Source of the DNA: Candidatus Omnitrophota bacterium
GTDB lineage: Bacteria > Omnitrophota > Gorgyraeia > Duberdicusellales > 4484-171
DNA: 64,000 bases
Assembly (NCBI GenBank): GCA_021735105.1
Contig: JAIPHS010000001.1
Span: 1-64,000 of the forward strand
Direction of reading: 5' to 3'
Within the stretch, counting starts at the first letter, position 1, and each line of letters opens with the position of its first letter. Below, in pieces: positions 32,495 through 40,724 of this stretch. Made by a program: the position numbers and the translations under genes. The notes under the pieces were generated by a model. The model worked only from the letters and a program-made list of their open reading frames with translations. It had not been told where the DNA came from and ran no database searches.

Positions 32495-33406
32495 ATGGGT
32501 AAGAAAGCGATAATATTTCCGGGGCAAGGATCTCAATATCCTCAGATGGGTTTGAGTTTATACCAAAACTTTCAAGAAGCAAAGAAAGTTTTTGATCTAG
32601 TTGAACGGATTTCCGGAATTAAAATTTCAGAAGCTATATTTAGCGGAGATTCCTCTCAGCTTAAAGATACAGCTATTCAACAATTGGCTATTTTAGCAGT
32701 TAGTTTAGCAGCTTATGAGCTGTCAAAGCCTCATTTGGGGGATGTTGAATTTGTTTTAGGGTTAAGCTTGGGTGAATATAGTTGTCTTTATGCCGGAGGA
32801 GTTCTTTGCTTAGAAGATCTTATTTTATTGGTTAAAGCAAGGGGCCAAGCTATGCAGAAAGCAGCTAAGGTTAACCCTTCTTCTATGTTTGCCGTTATTG
32901 GAGCCAATCGGGGTGATTTAGAGCCAAAACAAAGAGATTTAGATTTTTATATTTCTAACATGAATGCTCCTTCTCAAATTGTTATTTCTACAAAAAAAAA
33001 GAATAAAAACGAATTAAAAAATAAATTAGAAAAAGAAGGGTTAAGGGTAATAGAGCTTAAAGTTTCTGGAGGTTTTCACTCTCCTTTTATGGAACCAGCC
33101 AGAGAAGAACTTAAAAAAGTTGTTGCCGATTTTGAATTTTCTGACGCACATATTCCTATTATAAGCAATGTAACCGCCAGTCAAGATATTAAGTCTGAAA
33201 AAATAAAAGAAAATTTACTTAAGCAATTAGTCAGTCCTGTGTTATGGATGGATTCAATAAAATATTTATCAAAAAAAGGTATAAATAATTTCTATGAAGT
33301 TGGCCCTTCAAAGGTATTAAAAGGGCTCTTAAGGAAGATAGACAGAGATTTAAAAGTTATCAATATCGAGAAGAAGGAAGATTTAGAGAAAATAATTGAT
33401 AATTGA
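32495..33406 (+). CDS. fabD: Malonyl-CoA:ACP transacylase
   Basis: A 303-residue enzyme loading malonyl groups onto ACP. FPGQGSQYPQMG is the N-terminal signature, GLSLGEYS holds the nucleophile Ser, and GGFHSPFM the catalytic His. NNFYEVGPSKVLKGLL matches the C-terminal GPG-type motif with Ser for Gly. The start is fixed by the conserved MGKKAIIFPGQG, even though it has no Shine-Dalgarno and sits directly on an octamer array. The last residues, IIDN, and the stop codon are encoded by a heptamer repeat array. Confidence 0.95.
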   Translation: MGKKAIIFPGQGSQYPQMGLSLYQNFQEAKKVFDLVERISGIKISEAIFSGDSSQLKDTAIQQLAILAVSLAAYELSKPHLGDVEFVLGLSLGEYSCLYAGGVLCLEDLILLVKARGQAMQKAAKVNPSSMFAVIGANRGDLEPKQRDLDFYISNMNAPSQIVISTKKKNKNELKNKLEKEGLRVIELKVSGGFHSPFMEPAREELKKVVADFEFSDAHIPIISNVTASQDIKSEKIKENLLKQLVSPVLWMDSIKYLSKKGINNFYEVGPSKVLKGLLRKIDRDLKVINIEKKEDLEKIIDN

Positions 33407-33426
33407 TAATTGATAATTGATAATTG
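33392..33426. repeat. Five-unit ATAATTG heptamer array after fabD
   Basis: Five perfect tandem ATAATTG units cover the last codons and stop of fabD and run 20 bases into the spacer. A complementary TTATCAATTAT at 33474-33484 could pair with it. Two longer units built on the same ATAATTGATAA sequence end leuB at 38690-38717. Confidence 0.85.
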
Positions 33427-33501
33427 AGAAAAAAATTATTGAAATAGAATAAATTTTAATTATAAGTTATAAATTATCAATTATGCATTAAAAGGAGGAA
33501 T

Positions 33502-34236
33502 ATGGATTTTAAAGATAAAGTAGTGGTAGTTACCGGCGCTGCCAGGGGAATTGGTAAACAAATTGCCTACAGTTTTGCTAAAAGAAAAGCAAAAGTAGTT
33601 TTGTTTGATTTAGACCAGGCTCAGCTTGAAGCTGCAAAAAAAGAGTTATCCGGTATTACCGAGTCTCAATCATATTCGATTGATGTTACAAATTATCAGC
33701 AATTGTCAAATGTTATAGACAAAGTTATTGACAAGTTTCTAAAGATTGATATATTGGTTAACAATGCCGGGATAACTAAAGATAACCTGGCTTTAAGGCT
33801 CTCTGAAACAGATTGGGATAAAGTTTTAGAAGTTAATTTAAAAGGCACGTTTTTAACTTCAAAAGCTGTTTTGAAAAGAATGTTGAAACAGCGGAGTGGA
33901 AAAATTATCAATATTTCCTCAATAATTGGTATTATTGGTAATTTTGGCCAATCAAACTATGCAGCTTCCAAGGCGGGTTTAATTGGGTTAACAAAATCTC
34001 TTTCTAAGGAAGTAGGAGCTAGGGGAATAAATGTAAATGCTGTTGCTCCAGGCTACATTAAGACTAAAATGACTGATGTTCTTCCTGATAAGGTTAAAGA
34101 GGAAATGCTTAAAAGAATTCCTTTAAAGAGGTTTGGTTCAACCGAAGATGTGGCTAATGCAGTATTGTTTTTGTCTTCTCAGTTAGCAGATTATATAACA
34201 GGGCAAGTAGTTGTTGTTGACGGTGGTATGATTTAA
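33502..34236 (+). CDS. fabG: 3-oxoacyl-ACP reductase
   Basis: A 244-residue short-chain dehydrogenase that reduces 3-ketoacyl-ACP with NADPH. VTGAARGIGKQIA is the nucleotide-binding glycine motif, LVNNAG and the catalytic tetrad Asn, Ser (ISSIIG), Tyr and Lys (YAASKAG) are all present. The C-terminal YITGQVVVVDGGM is typical. An AAGGAGG lies before the ATG. It sits between fabD and acpP as in E. coli and Bacillus. Confidence 0.97.
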   Translation: MDFKDKVVVVTGAARGIGKQIAYSFAKRKAKVVLFDLDQAQLEAAKKELSGITESQSYSIDVTNYQQLSNVIDKVIDKFLKIDILVNNAGITKDNLALRLSETDWDKVLEVNLKGTFLTSKAVLKRMLKQRSGKIINISSIIGIIGNFGQSNYAASKAGLIGLTKSLSKEVGARGINVNAVAPGYIKTKMTDVLPDKVKEEMLKRIPLKRFGSTEDVANAVLFLSSQLADYITGQVVVVDGGMI

Positions 34237-34240
34237 AAAA

Positions 34241-34246
34241 AGGAGG
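34241..34246 (+). promoter_or_regulatory. Shine-Dalgarno that selects ATG 34253 for acpP
   Basis: AGGAGG six bases before ATG 34253. An adjacent in-frame TTG at 34250 is too close and would only add one residue; the protein then starts MAIEEKVKEII as in other acyl carrier proteins. Confidence 0.75.
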
Positions 34247-34252
34247 TCTTTG

Positions 34253-34483
34253 ATGGCGATTGAAGAGAAAGTAAAGGAAATAATTTCAGAACAGCTTGGT
34301 GTCAAGAAAGAAGAGATAAAACCGGAAAGTTCTTTCATTGATGATTTAGGCGCGGATTCTTTGGATACAGTAGAAGTTGTTATGGCATTGGAAGAAGAGT
34401 TTGGCATAGAAATACCTGATGAAGATGCGGAAAAAATTACAAAAGTCGGAGAAGCCATTAAATATATCGAAGAAAAGAAATAA
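34253..34483 (+). CDS. acpP: Acyl carrier protein
   Basis: A 76-residue acidic four-helix protein that carries growing acyl chains on a phosphopantetheine arm. The attachment Ser is in DDLGADSLDTVEVVMALEE. EEFGIEIPDEDAEKI is the conserved helix III region. The start is fixed by a perfect Shine-Dalgarno. The gene sits between fabG and fabF, its usual place, and coaD, which helps to make the arm, is upstream in the same run of genes. Confidence 0.98.
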   Translation: MAIEEKVKEIISEQLGVKKEEIKPESSFIDDLGADSLDTVEVVMALEEEFGIEIPDEDAEKITKVGEAIKYIEEKK

Positions 34484-34498
34484 CAAATTTAATTATAG

Positions 34499-35731
34499 AT
34501 GAATAAAGTTGTTGTTACTAGTTGTGGGGTAGTTTCTCCGGTTGGAATAGGCAAAGTTGATTTTTGGGATGCTTTAACCAAGGGAAGAAGCGGAGTAGGG
34601 CCGATTACTCAATTTGATTCTGAGCAATTTGATAGTAAAATTGCTGGTGAGGTTAATGACTTTGATCCTACGACTTTTCTTTTGCCAAAGGAACAACGGC
34701 GAATCCCTCGATTTGTTCAATTTTCTCTTCAAGCCGCACAAGAAGCTATTGATCAAGCTGGAATTGACTTTGAAAAAATTAATCCCTATCAAGTCGGGAC
34801 TATCATTGGCTCAGGCATAGGCAGTCTTGAGACTGTAGAAAAAGAATACAAAGTGCTTTTGGAAAAAGGGCCGCGAAGGCTTTCTCCTTTTATGATTCCG
34901 AGGTTAATTACCAATGAAGCTGCAGGATATGTAGCTATCCGGTTTGGGCTAAAAGGCCCTAACCTCTGTACAGTTACCGCTTGTGCATCTGGAGCTCATG
35001 CTATTGGAGAAGCATATCGGGTTATTAAAGAAGGAAAAGCTAAAGTGATGGTTTGTGGAGGAACTGAGGCTTGTATAGTTCCTCTTGCTGTAGGTGGTTT
35101 TTGTGCTCTTAAGGCTTTGTCTAGGCGCAATGATGATCCAACTAAGGCTAGCCGCCCCTTTGACAAAGACAGGGATGGTTTTATTATGGCAGAAGGAGCC
35201 GGTATAGTTATTTTAGAAGAAATGGAGCATGCTAAAAAAAGAGGAGCTAAAATTTACGGTGAACTTTCTGGATATGGAAGTACTTGTGATGCCTATCATA
35301 TTACGGCACCTAATCCAAATGGAGAATCTGCAGCTGAGGCAATGAAATCAGCTCTAGCTGAAGCTTCTTTTGACAAACATAAGCCTATTCATCTTAATAC
35401 CCACGGTACAAGCACACTATTAAATGATAAAATGGAGACAAAAGCTATTAAATTAGTATTTGGTCAAAAACCCGAAAATTTAGCAATAAACTCTATAAAA
35501 TCTATGCTTGGCCATACTTTAGGAGCGGCTGGAGCCATTGAGTTTATTAGTTGTTGTCTTACTTTAGAAAAAAGCGTGATTCCGCCTACCATAAATTACG
35601 AGTATTCCGACCCTGAGTGTGATCTAGATTATACTCCAAATCAAGCTCGAAAATTAGAGGTTGATGCCTGCCTTTCAAATTCTTTAGGATTCGGAGGCCA
35701 TAATGCCTCTCTTTTAGTTGAGAAGATATAA
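34499..35731 (+). CDS. fabF: Beta-ketoacyl-ACP synthase II
   Basis: A 410-residue elongating condensing enzyme. Its Cys-His-His triad is in TVTACASGAH, LNTHGTSTLLND and SMLGHTLGAAGAIE. VVTSCGVVSPVG at the N-terminus and SLGFGGHNAS at the C-terminus are standard. It lies 15 bases after acpP and one base before leuC. The fab genes for enoyl reduction and dehydration (fabI/K, fabZ) and for malonyl-CoA (acc) are not in the window. Confidence 0.97.
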   Translation: MNKVVVTSCGVVSPVGIGKVDFWDALTKGRSGVGPITQFDSEQFDSKIAGEVNDFDPTTFLLPKEQRRIPRFVQFSLQAAQEAIDQAGIDFEKINPYQVGTIIGSGIGSLETVEKEYKVLLEKGPRRLSPFMIPRLITNEAAGYVAIRFGLKGPNLCTVTACASGAHAIGEAYRVIKEGKAKVMVCGGTEACIVPLAVGGFCALKALSRRNDDPTKASRPFDKDRDGFIMAEGAGIVILEEMEHAKKRGAKIYGELSGYGSTCDAYHITAPNPNGESAAEAMKSALAEASFDKHKPIHLNTHGTSTLLNDKMETKAIKLVFGQKPENLAINSIKSMLGHTLGAAGAIEFISCCLTLEKSVIPPTINYEYSDPECDLDYTPNQARKLEVDACLSNSLGFGGHNASLLVEKI

Positions 35732-35732
35732 G

Positions 35733-37052
35733 ATGGGTCTAACATTAATTGAAAAAATTTTAAAAAAGAAATCAATCAATAAAAGATTAGATAATTTTAT
35801 CTATGCTAAGATTGATTTTTGTTTTGGCAACGATATAACAGCGCCTTTAGCTGCTAAAATATTTGAAAAAGCTAAGTTTAATTCTGTTTATAATCCTAGA
35901 AAGGTAGGATTTTTTTGTGATCATTTTGTGCCGGCTCGTGACCAAAAAGCGGCAAATAATGTGAAAAAATTAAAAGAGTTTGCGAAGAAATTTAAAATTA
36001 AAAATTTTTATGATACCAATACCTGCGGAATAGAACATGTTTTTTTACCGGAAAAAGGGTTAGTCAAAACTGGCGACCTAGTTATTGGCGCTGATTCTCA
36101 TACTTGTACTTATGGGGCCTTAGGAGCAGCAAGTTTTGGGATAGGTTCGACAGATTTAGCTGCCGCTATCAAAGAAGGAACTTGTTGGTTTAGGAAACCT
36201 GAAACTATTAAATTTGTCTATTCAGGCAAAATTCCTCAATGGTTTACCGGTAAAGATTTAATCCTTTATACTATAGGCAAAATAGGAGTAAGCGGAGCGC
36301 TTTATAAAGTTATGGAATTTGGAGGGCCTGTGATTAGAGCTTTGGGGATGGAAGATAGGTTTACTATCTGTAACATGGCGATAGAAGCTGGCGCTCAAAC
36401 TGGAATAATTGAACCTGACAAAAAAACTGTTAAATTTATAAAAAAGGTAAATCCCCGTATAAAAAAGGTGCCATTGATTAAAAGTGATAAAGATGCAAAT
36501 TATTATAAAGTTATGAAGTTCGATATCTCTTTGCTAAAACCCCAAATCGCTTGTCCTCATTTGCCTAGTAATGTAGTAGATGTGGATAAGTTGAAAAAAG
36601 TAAGTTTAGATCAAGTTGTTATTGGATCTTGCACAAATGGGCGTCTTAAGGATTTAGGCCAAGCCGCAGAGGCATTAAAAGGAAAAACAATTAAAAAAGG
36701 CTTAAGGGCTATTGTTATTCCAGGTTCTCATAAGGTTTATGGCCAGGCTTTCAAAAAAGGTTATCTAGATATTTTTCATAAAGCAGGTTTTATGGTTTCT
36801 CCGCCCACTTGCGGGCCTTGTTTAGGAGGCCACACCGGTATTTTAGATAAGGGCGAAGTTGCTCTTGCTACAACTAATAGGAATTTTATTGGACGGATGG
36901 GGCATCCGGAAAGTTTTGTTTATCTGTCTAATCCAGCGGTAGCTGCGGCAAGCAGTATTACCGGTAAAATCACCCATCCCGCAGAAATTGTTAAGAAGGT
37001 ACCGATGGATGAAAGACGAAGGATGAAAGGACGAAGGCGTCTGTCGTCTTAG
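35733..37052 (+). CDS. leuC: 3-isopropylmalate dehydratase large subunit
   Basis: A 439-residue aconitase-family protein of the archaeal/bacterial LeuC/HacA type. The 4Fe-4S ligands are in IGSCTNGR and CGPCLGG. VIGADSHTCTYGALGAA and NRNFIGRMGHPE are family motifs. It isomerises 2- and 3-isopropylmalate with LeuD; the same fold serves homoaconitate, so the substrate rests on the neighbouring leuD and leuB. I take ATG 35733, one base after the fabF stop, not 35718 inside fabF. The natural end is near EIVKKV; the last 15 or so residues, rich in Arg, come from a repeat. Confidence 0.92.
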   Translation: MGLTLIEKILKKKSINKRLDNFIYAKIDFCFGNDITAPLAAKIFEKAKFNSVYNPRKVGFFCDHFVPARDQKAANNVKKLKEFAKKFKIKNFYDTNTCGIEHVFLPEKGLVKTGDLVIGADSHTCTYGALGAASFGIGSTDLAAAIKEGTCWFRKPETIKFVYSGKIPQWFTGKDLILYTIGKIGVSGALYKVMEFGGPVIRALGMEDRFTICNMAIEAGAQTGIIEPDKKTVKFIKKVNPRIKKVPLIKSDKDANYYKVMKFDISLLKPQIACPHLPSNVVDVDKLKKVSLDQVVIGSCTNGRLKDLGQAAEALKGKTIKKGLRAIVIPGSHKVYGQAFKKGYLDIFHKAGFMVSPPTCGPCLGGHTGILDKGEVALATTNRNFIGRMGHPESFVYLSNPAVAAASSITGKITHPAEIVKKVPMDERRRMKGRRRLSS

Positions 37053-37088
37053 CGAAGGCCTTCGACTTGGCTCAGGCCGAGTCCTGAG
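37007..37088. repeat. Composite repeat covering the 3' end of leuC
   Basis: A direct repeat (14 and 15 bases, 37007-37020 and 37021-37035, of the form GGATGAAAGACGAA) is followed by a perfect 12-base palindrome CGAAGGCCTTCG (37053-37064) and a hairpin CTCAGG / CCTGAG (37071-37076 / 37083-37088). It is more GC-rich than the genes around it. It encodes the basic tail and stop of LeuC and fills most of the 91-base gap to leuD. It resembles dispersed REP-type sequence. Confidence 0.7.
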
Positions 37089-37143
37089 TAGTATCAAAGG
37101 GAGAAGCGATTGTCTATCGTCCCTCGGAATGAGGTTACAAACT

Positions 37144-37644
37144 ATGGTTATTAAAGGTAGAGTTCATAAATTAGGCAAAGATGTAAATACCGACGATATT
37201 ATTGCTGCTAAATATTTAGACTCGCAAGATTCTAAATTTTTAGGTTCTAAGTGCATGGAAAATATTGACCCTCAATTTTCCAAGCGGGTAAAAAAGGGTG
37301 ATATTATTGTAGCCGGGGAAAACTTTGGTTGTGGTTCTTCACGAGAACATGCACCGGTCGCGATTAAAGGTTGCGGGATTTCTTTAGTTATAGCAAAAAG
37401 CTTTGCCAGGATTTTTTTTCGTAATGCTATTAATATTGGTTTACCAATTATAGAATTAACGGATATAGAAAAAATTAAAACAGGCAACTTGCTTAAAGTT
37501 GATTTGGCTAAAGGGTTGATTATAAATAAGAGAAAAAATGAAAATTTTTCCACAAAGTCATTTCCTCAATTTTTACAAAAAATTATAGCAAAAGGCGGGC
37601 TTATAAATTGGCTAAAAGATAAAAAAGGAGATAAAAATGTTTAA
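37144..37644 (+). CDS. leuD: 3-isopropylmalate dehydratase small subunit
   Basis: A 166-residue swivel-domain partner of LeuC. KGRVHKLGKDVNTDDIIAAKYL, GENFGCGSSREHAPVAIKG and IAKSFARIFFRNAINIGLP are the family signatures. The start ATG 37144 is preceded by ATGAGG at a reasonable distance; an upstream in-frame ATG at 37129 is less likely because it lies in that ribosome site. The short form (about 165 residues) is the archaeal-type LeuD, in keeping with the LeuC type here. It overlaps leuB by 8 bases. Confidence 0.94.
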   Translation: MVIKGRVHKLGKDVNTDDIIAAKYLDSQDSKFLGSKCMENIDPQFSKRVKKGDIIVAGENFGCGSSREHAPVAIKGCGISLVIAKSFARIFFRNAINIGLPIIELTDIEKIKTGNLLKVDLAKGLIINKRKNENFSTKSFPQFLQKIIAKGGLINWLKDKKGDKNV

Positions 37645-38704
37645 AAAGTATAAAATTGCAACAATCGGAGGAGACGGTACAGGGCCCGAAGCAGTAAAAG
37701 AAGGCTTAAAAGTATTAGCAGCAGTTTCTGATAAATATAAAATTGATTATGAAACTGTAGATTATGATTTTGGCGGCAAAAGGTTTTTAGATACAGGGGA
37801 AATTTTGCCGGATTCTGCTATAGATGAACTAAAGAGTTTTGATGCTATATATTTAGGGGCAATAGGGCATCCTGATGTAGAGCCGGGGATTCTAGAGAAA
37901 GGTATTTTATTGCGGCTTCGCTTTGAGCTTGATCAGTATATTAATCTAAGGCCGGTTGTTCTATATGATAAGAAGTATTGCCCTTTAAATCTAGGCCAAG
38001 ATCAAAAAATTAATTTTACAGTAGTTAGGGAAAACACAGAAGGCCTTTATTGTGGAGCCGGCGGGTTTTTACGTAAAGGCAGTGTTGATGAGGTTGCAAT
38101 TCAAGAAAGTATTAATTCTTATAAAGGAATAGAGCGCTGCATAAGGTATGCTTTTGAATATACAAAGAAGGTAAATAGAGAAAAAAAGCTTACTCTTTGC
38201 GGAAAAACTAATGTTTTAACTTATGTTTTTTCACTTTGGCAGAGGGTGTTTAATAAGGTCGCAAAAGAATATCCTGAAATAAAAACCGATTATGCTCATG
38301 TTGACGCAACTTGTATGTGGATGGTTAAAAACCCTGAATGGTTTGATGTAATTGTTACCGATAATATGTTTGGAGATATAATAACTGACTTGGGTGCAAT
38401 GATTCAAGGCGGCATGGGAATAGCTGCCGGAGGCAATATTAATCCTCAAGGAGTTAGTATGTTTGAGCCAATTGGAGGCAGTGCTCCTAAATATACCGGT
38501 AAGAATGTGATAAATCCTTTAGCTGCAATATGTGCAATTTCGATGTTGCTTAATCAAATTGGCCAAGAGCAAGCTGCTAAAGCAGTTGAAAGTTCAGTAG
38601 TGAAAATTGTAAAAGAAAAGCTCAAATCTTTAGGAGCAGGAAGAATGGGATACTCAACCTCTGAAGTTGGCGATTTAGTTGTGAAAGAGATAATTGATAA
38701 ATGA
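37637..38704 (+). CDS. leuB: 3-isopropylmalate dehydrogenase
   Basis: A 355-residue member of the isocitrate/isopropylmalate dehydrogenase family, oxidising and decarboxylating 3-isopropylmalate. GGDGTGPEAVKEGL is the N-terminal signature. The substrate Arg residues are in RLRFELDQYINLRP, and NTEGLY, VDATCMWMV and VTDNMFGDIITDLGAMIQGG are the catalytic and metal motifs. FEPIGGSAP binds the cofactor. Related tartrate or isocitrate dehydrogenases share this fold; leuCD next door favours LeuB. No leuA is in the window. Its last codons and stop fall in a repeat built on ATAATTGATAA. Confidence 0.9.
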   Translation: MFKKYKIATIGGDGTGPEAVKEGLKVLAAVSDKYKIDYETVDYDFGGKRFLDTGEILPDSAIDELKSFDAIYLGAIGHPDVEPGILEKGILLRLRFELDQYINLRPVVLYDKKYCPLNLGQDQKINFTVVRENTEGLYCGAGGFLRKGSVDEVAIQESINSYKGIERCIRYAFEYTKKVNREKKLTLCGKTNVLTYVFSLWQRVFNKVAKEYPEIKTDYAHVDATCMWMVKNPEWFDVIVTDNMFGDIITDLGAMIQGGMGIAAGGNINPQGVSMFEPIGGSAPKYTGKNVINPLAAICAISMLLNQIGQEQAAKAVESSVVKIVKEKLKSLGAGRMGYSTSEVGDLVVKEIIDK

Positions 38705-38717
38705 TAATTGATAAATA
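38690..38717. repeat. Two-unit 14-bp repeat at the leuB stop
   Basis: ATAATTGATAAATG followed directly by ATAATTGATAAATA. The leuB stop codon lies at the junction. The unit contains the same ATAATTG heptamer found five times at 33392-33426. Confidence 0.7.
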
Positions 38718-38735
38718 AGGAGAAAGATTTAAGGT

Positions 38736-39761
38736 ATGGGGAAGAACGTAGCAGTTGTTGGCGTAGGAGCAGTAGGAATTGAAATATTGAAAATTTTAAA
38801 AGAAAGAGAGTTTCCTGCTGATAAGATAAGGATTTTTGCTCGGACCAGCCGAGAAATTGAACTAGATAACCAAACCTATCAAGTTGAGGCTATAGACGAA
38901 GAAAATTTTGACAATATTGACATTGCTCTTTTCGCTGGGACCGAAGGAGAGAAGGGAGCAAGTGTTCAATATGCGCACAAATTTATAGAAAAAGGTGCCG
39001 TGGTAATTGATAATGGCAAGGATTTTCGCCTCCAGGAAAATGTACCTTTGGTAGTACCTGAAGTTAATAAAGATAAAATTTCTTTTAATCAAGGGCTTAT
39101 TGCTAATCCAAATTGCACTACAATCCAGATGGTTGTAGCTTTAGGGCAAATATTTAAAAACTTTGGTTTAGATAAAATAATTATGACTAGTCTTCAGGCA
39201 ACTAGCGGCGGAGGGCGCAGCTCGGCCCAATCTCTTTGGGATGAAACTAAATATATTGTAGAAAAAAATAAAGATAAGAAATATTTTTCTCAAATAAATA
39301 AAGATAGAGACGACATCAAAAGCAGCTTTGCAAACCAGATAGCCTTTAATGCGATACCTCAGATTGGCGGGTTTAACCAAGACGGATTTACCGGAGAAGA
39401 GCAAAAAGTTATTGATGAAACCCATAAAATCTACGGAAATAATAAAATTGAAATATCTGCTACTTGTATACGTATTCCAGTATTTACATCACATTCAGAA
39501 TCTATCTATTTTAAAACCAGCCAGTCAACAGATTTAGAACAGTTAAAAAAAGTTTTAAATGGCTCTGAGGGGGTTGTTTTTTTTGATGATTGTTCTAACT
39601 ATCCTCTTGCTTTAGGCGCAGAAGGCAAAGATTCTGTTTATCTGGGAAGATTACGGTGTGATCCCAGTCAAGAAAATAGTTTTTGGCTCTGGGCTGTTTC
39701 AGATAATTTGCGTAAAGGCGCGGCGCTTAACGCGGTTCAAATTGCCGAAAACCTGCTCTAG
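38736..39761 (+). CDS. asd: Aspartate-semialdehyde dehydrogenase
   Basis: A 341-residue NADP-dependent enzyme making aspartate semialdehyde for lysine/DAP, threonine and methionine synthesis. VAVVGVGAVGIEILKIL is the Rossmann start and NPNCTTIQMV holds the catalytic Cys. TSLQATSGGGRSSAQ and RIPVFTSHSESIYF, with the active-site His, follow. The length is usual. The product feeds the diaminopimelate used by MurE at 50635. It ends five bases before a MITE-like element. Confidence 0.95.
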   Translation: MGKNVAVVGVGAVGIEILKILKEREFPADKIRIFARTSREIELDNQTYQVEAIDEENFDNIDIALFAGTEGEKGASVQYAHKFIEKGAVVIDNGKDFRLQENVPLVVPEVNKDKISFNQGLIANPNCTTIQMVVALGQIFKNFGLDKIIMTSLQATSGGGRSSAQSLWDETKYIVEKNKDKKYFSQINKDRDDIKSSFANQIAFNAIPQIGGFNQDGFTGEEQKVIDETHKIYGNNKIEISATCIRIPVFTSHSESIYFKTSQSTDLEQLKKVLNGSEGVVFFDDCSNYPLALGAEGKDSVYLGRLRCDPSQENSFWLWAVSDNLRKGAALNAVQIAENLL

Positions 39762-39765
39762 CAGA

Positions 39766-39927
39766 GGGGACGGTCCTTATCCTTGTAAGTCTTTTATCTA
39801 TAATTACTTATGAAAAAAATAAAATTACTATAATTCAATAAAGATAAAACGCTGTGTGTTTATTTAGAAAATATTATTTTTATAACTTGTTGAGGAGTAA
39901 TTAATTAAAAAGGTAAGGACTGTCCCC
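39766..39927. mobile_element. MITE-like element with 14-bp terminal inverted repeats
   Basis: GGGGACGGTCCTTA at 39766-39779 and TAAGGACTGTCCCC at 39914-39927 form a 14-base inverted pair with one mismatch, and the similarity extends a few bases inward. The 134-base interior is AT-rich and non-coding. The element starts five bases after asd and ends two bases before the truA ATG. It has the look of a non-autonomous, transposase-dependent element or REP pair; no transposase gene is in the window and no target-site duplication is obvious. Confidence 0.7.
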
Positions 39928-39929
39928 GT

Positions 39930-40679
39930 ATGGAAAAGAATATTTTTTTTGAGATAGAATATGTAGGAACTAATTATTTTGGGTTTCAGGTTCAGAATAA
40001 AGAAAATAAAAAAGAAGTAACTATTCAAAGTATTTTTGAAAAAGTTTTATCTAAACTTTTTTGTCAATCAATAAAAATTAATGCTTCAGGAAGGACTGAT
40101 CGAGGTGTTCATGCTAAAGCTCATCCCTTAAATTTTAAAGTTAATACGGAGATACCTTTAAAAAATATAAAGAAAGCGATAAATTCTTTTTTACCTTCAG
40201 ACATAAGAGTAAAAAAAGTTAAATTAGTAGCTCTAGATTTTCATAGTCGATTTAGTGCAAAATCAAAAATCTATCGTTATATTATTTTAAATCAAAAAGA
40301 ATTTTCTGTTTTCTGGTCTAAATTTTCTTGGCATTTTGCCAAACAATTAAATATAGGCTTGATGCGCCAAGCTGGAGAAAAGTTAATCGGGCTAAAGGAT
40401 TTTTATATTTTTACTAAAGAGACTAAAAAATATAGGAATTGTGTGCGAAATTTAAAAAAAATATCTATAAATAAGAAAAGAAATTTTATTTATATAGACA
40501 TAGAGGCAAATGGTTTTTTGTATCAGATGGCCAGAAATATAGTTTATTTCTTAACTGATGTTGGCAGTAAAAAAATTACTATAAACCAAATAGAGGGTAT
40601 TCTATCACGAAAAATTAAATTTATAAAAAAACCTGCTCCTTCTTGGGGCCTTTATCTTAAGCAGGTTAAATATCAATAA
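39930..40679 (+). CDS. truA: tRNA pseudouridine(38-40) synthase
   Basis: A 249-residue pseudouridine synthase for the anticodon stem-loop. The catalytic Asp is in ASGRTDRGVHA. YVGTNYFGFQVQ near the N-terminus and FLYQMARNIV near the C-terminus are family motifs. The length is normal. The ATG is only two bases beyond the right end of a MITE-like element, so any leader and ribosome site must come from that element. Confidence 0.95.
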   Translation: MEKNIFFEIEYVGTNYFGFQVQNKENKKEVTIQSIFEKVLSKLFCQSIKINASGRTDRGVHAKAHPLNFKVNTEIPLKNIKKAINSFLPSDIRVKKVKLVALDFHSRFSAKSKIYRYIILNQKEFSVFWSKFSWHFAKQLNIGLMRQAGEKLIGLKDFYIFTKETKKYRNCVRNLKKISINKKRNFIYIDIEANGFLYQMARNIVYFLTDVGSKKITINQIEGILSRKIKFIKKPAPSWGLYLKQVKYQ

Positions 40680-40707
40680 GCATTTGGCTAGATTTTTTTC
40701 TTCTCTA

Positions 40708-40716
40708 TGGTATAAT
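40708..40716 (+). promoter_or_regulatory. Extended -10 promoter upstream of the 40725 lipoprotein gene
   Basis: TGGTATAAT with the TATAAT at 40711-40716, eight bases before the ATG. It is identical in sequence and spacing to the element before queF (9157). No -35 box was found. A leaderless transcript would be expected. Confidence 0.5.
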
Positions 40717-40724
40717 TTTTATTT

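Noticed and set aside
40630..40667. Stem AACCTGCT / AGCAGGTT at the end of truA as an intrinsic terminator
   Set aside because: The loop is 22 bases, the stem lies inside the coding region, and the T-rich stretch is more than 20 bases further on, so it is not a standard terminator.
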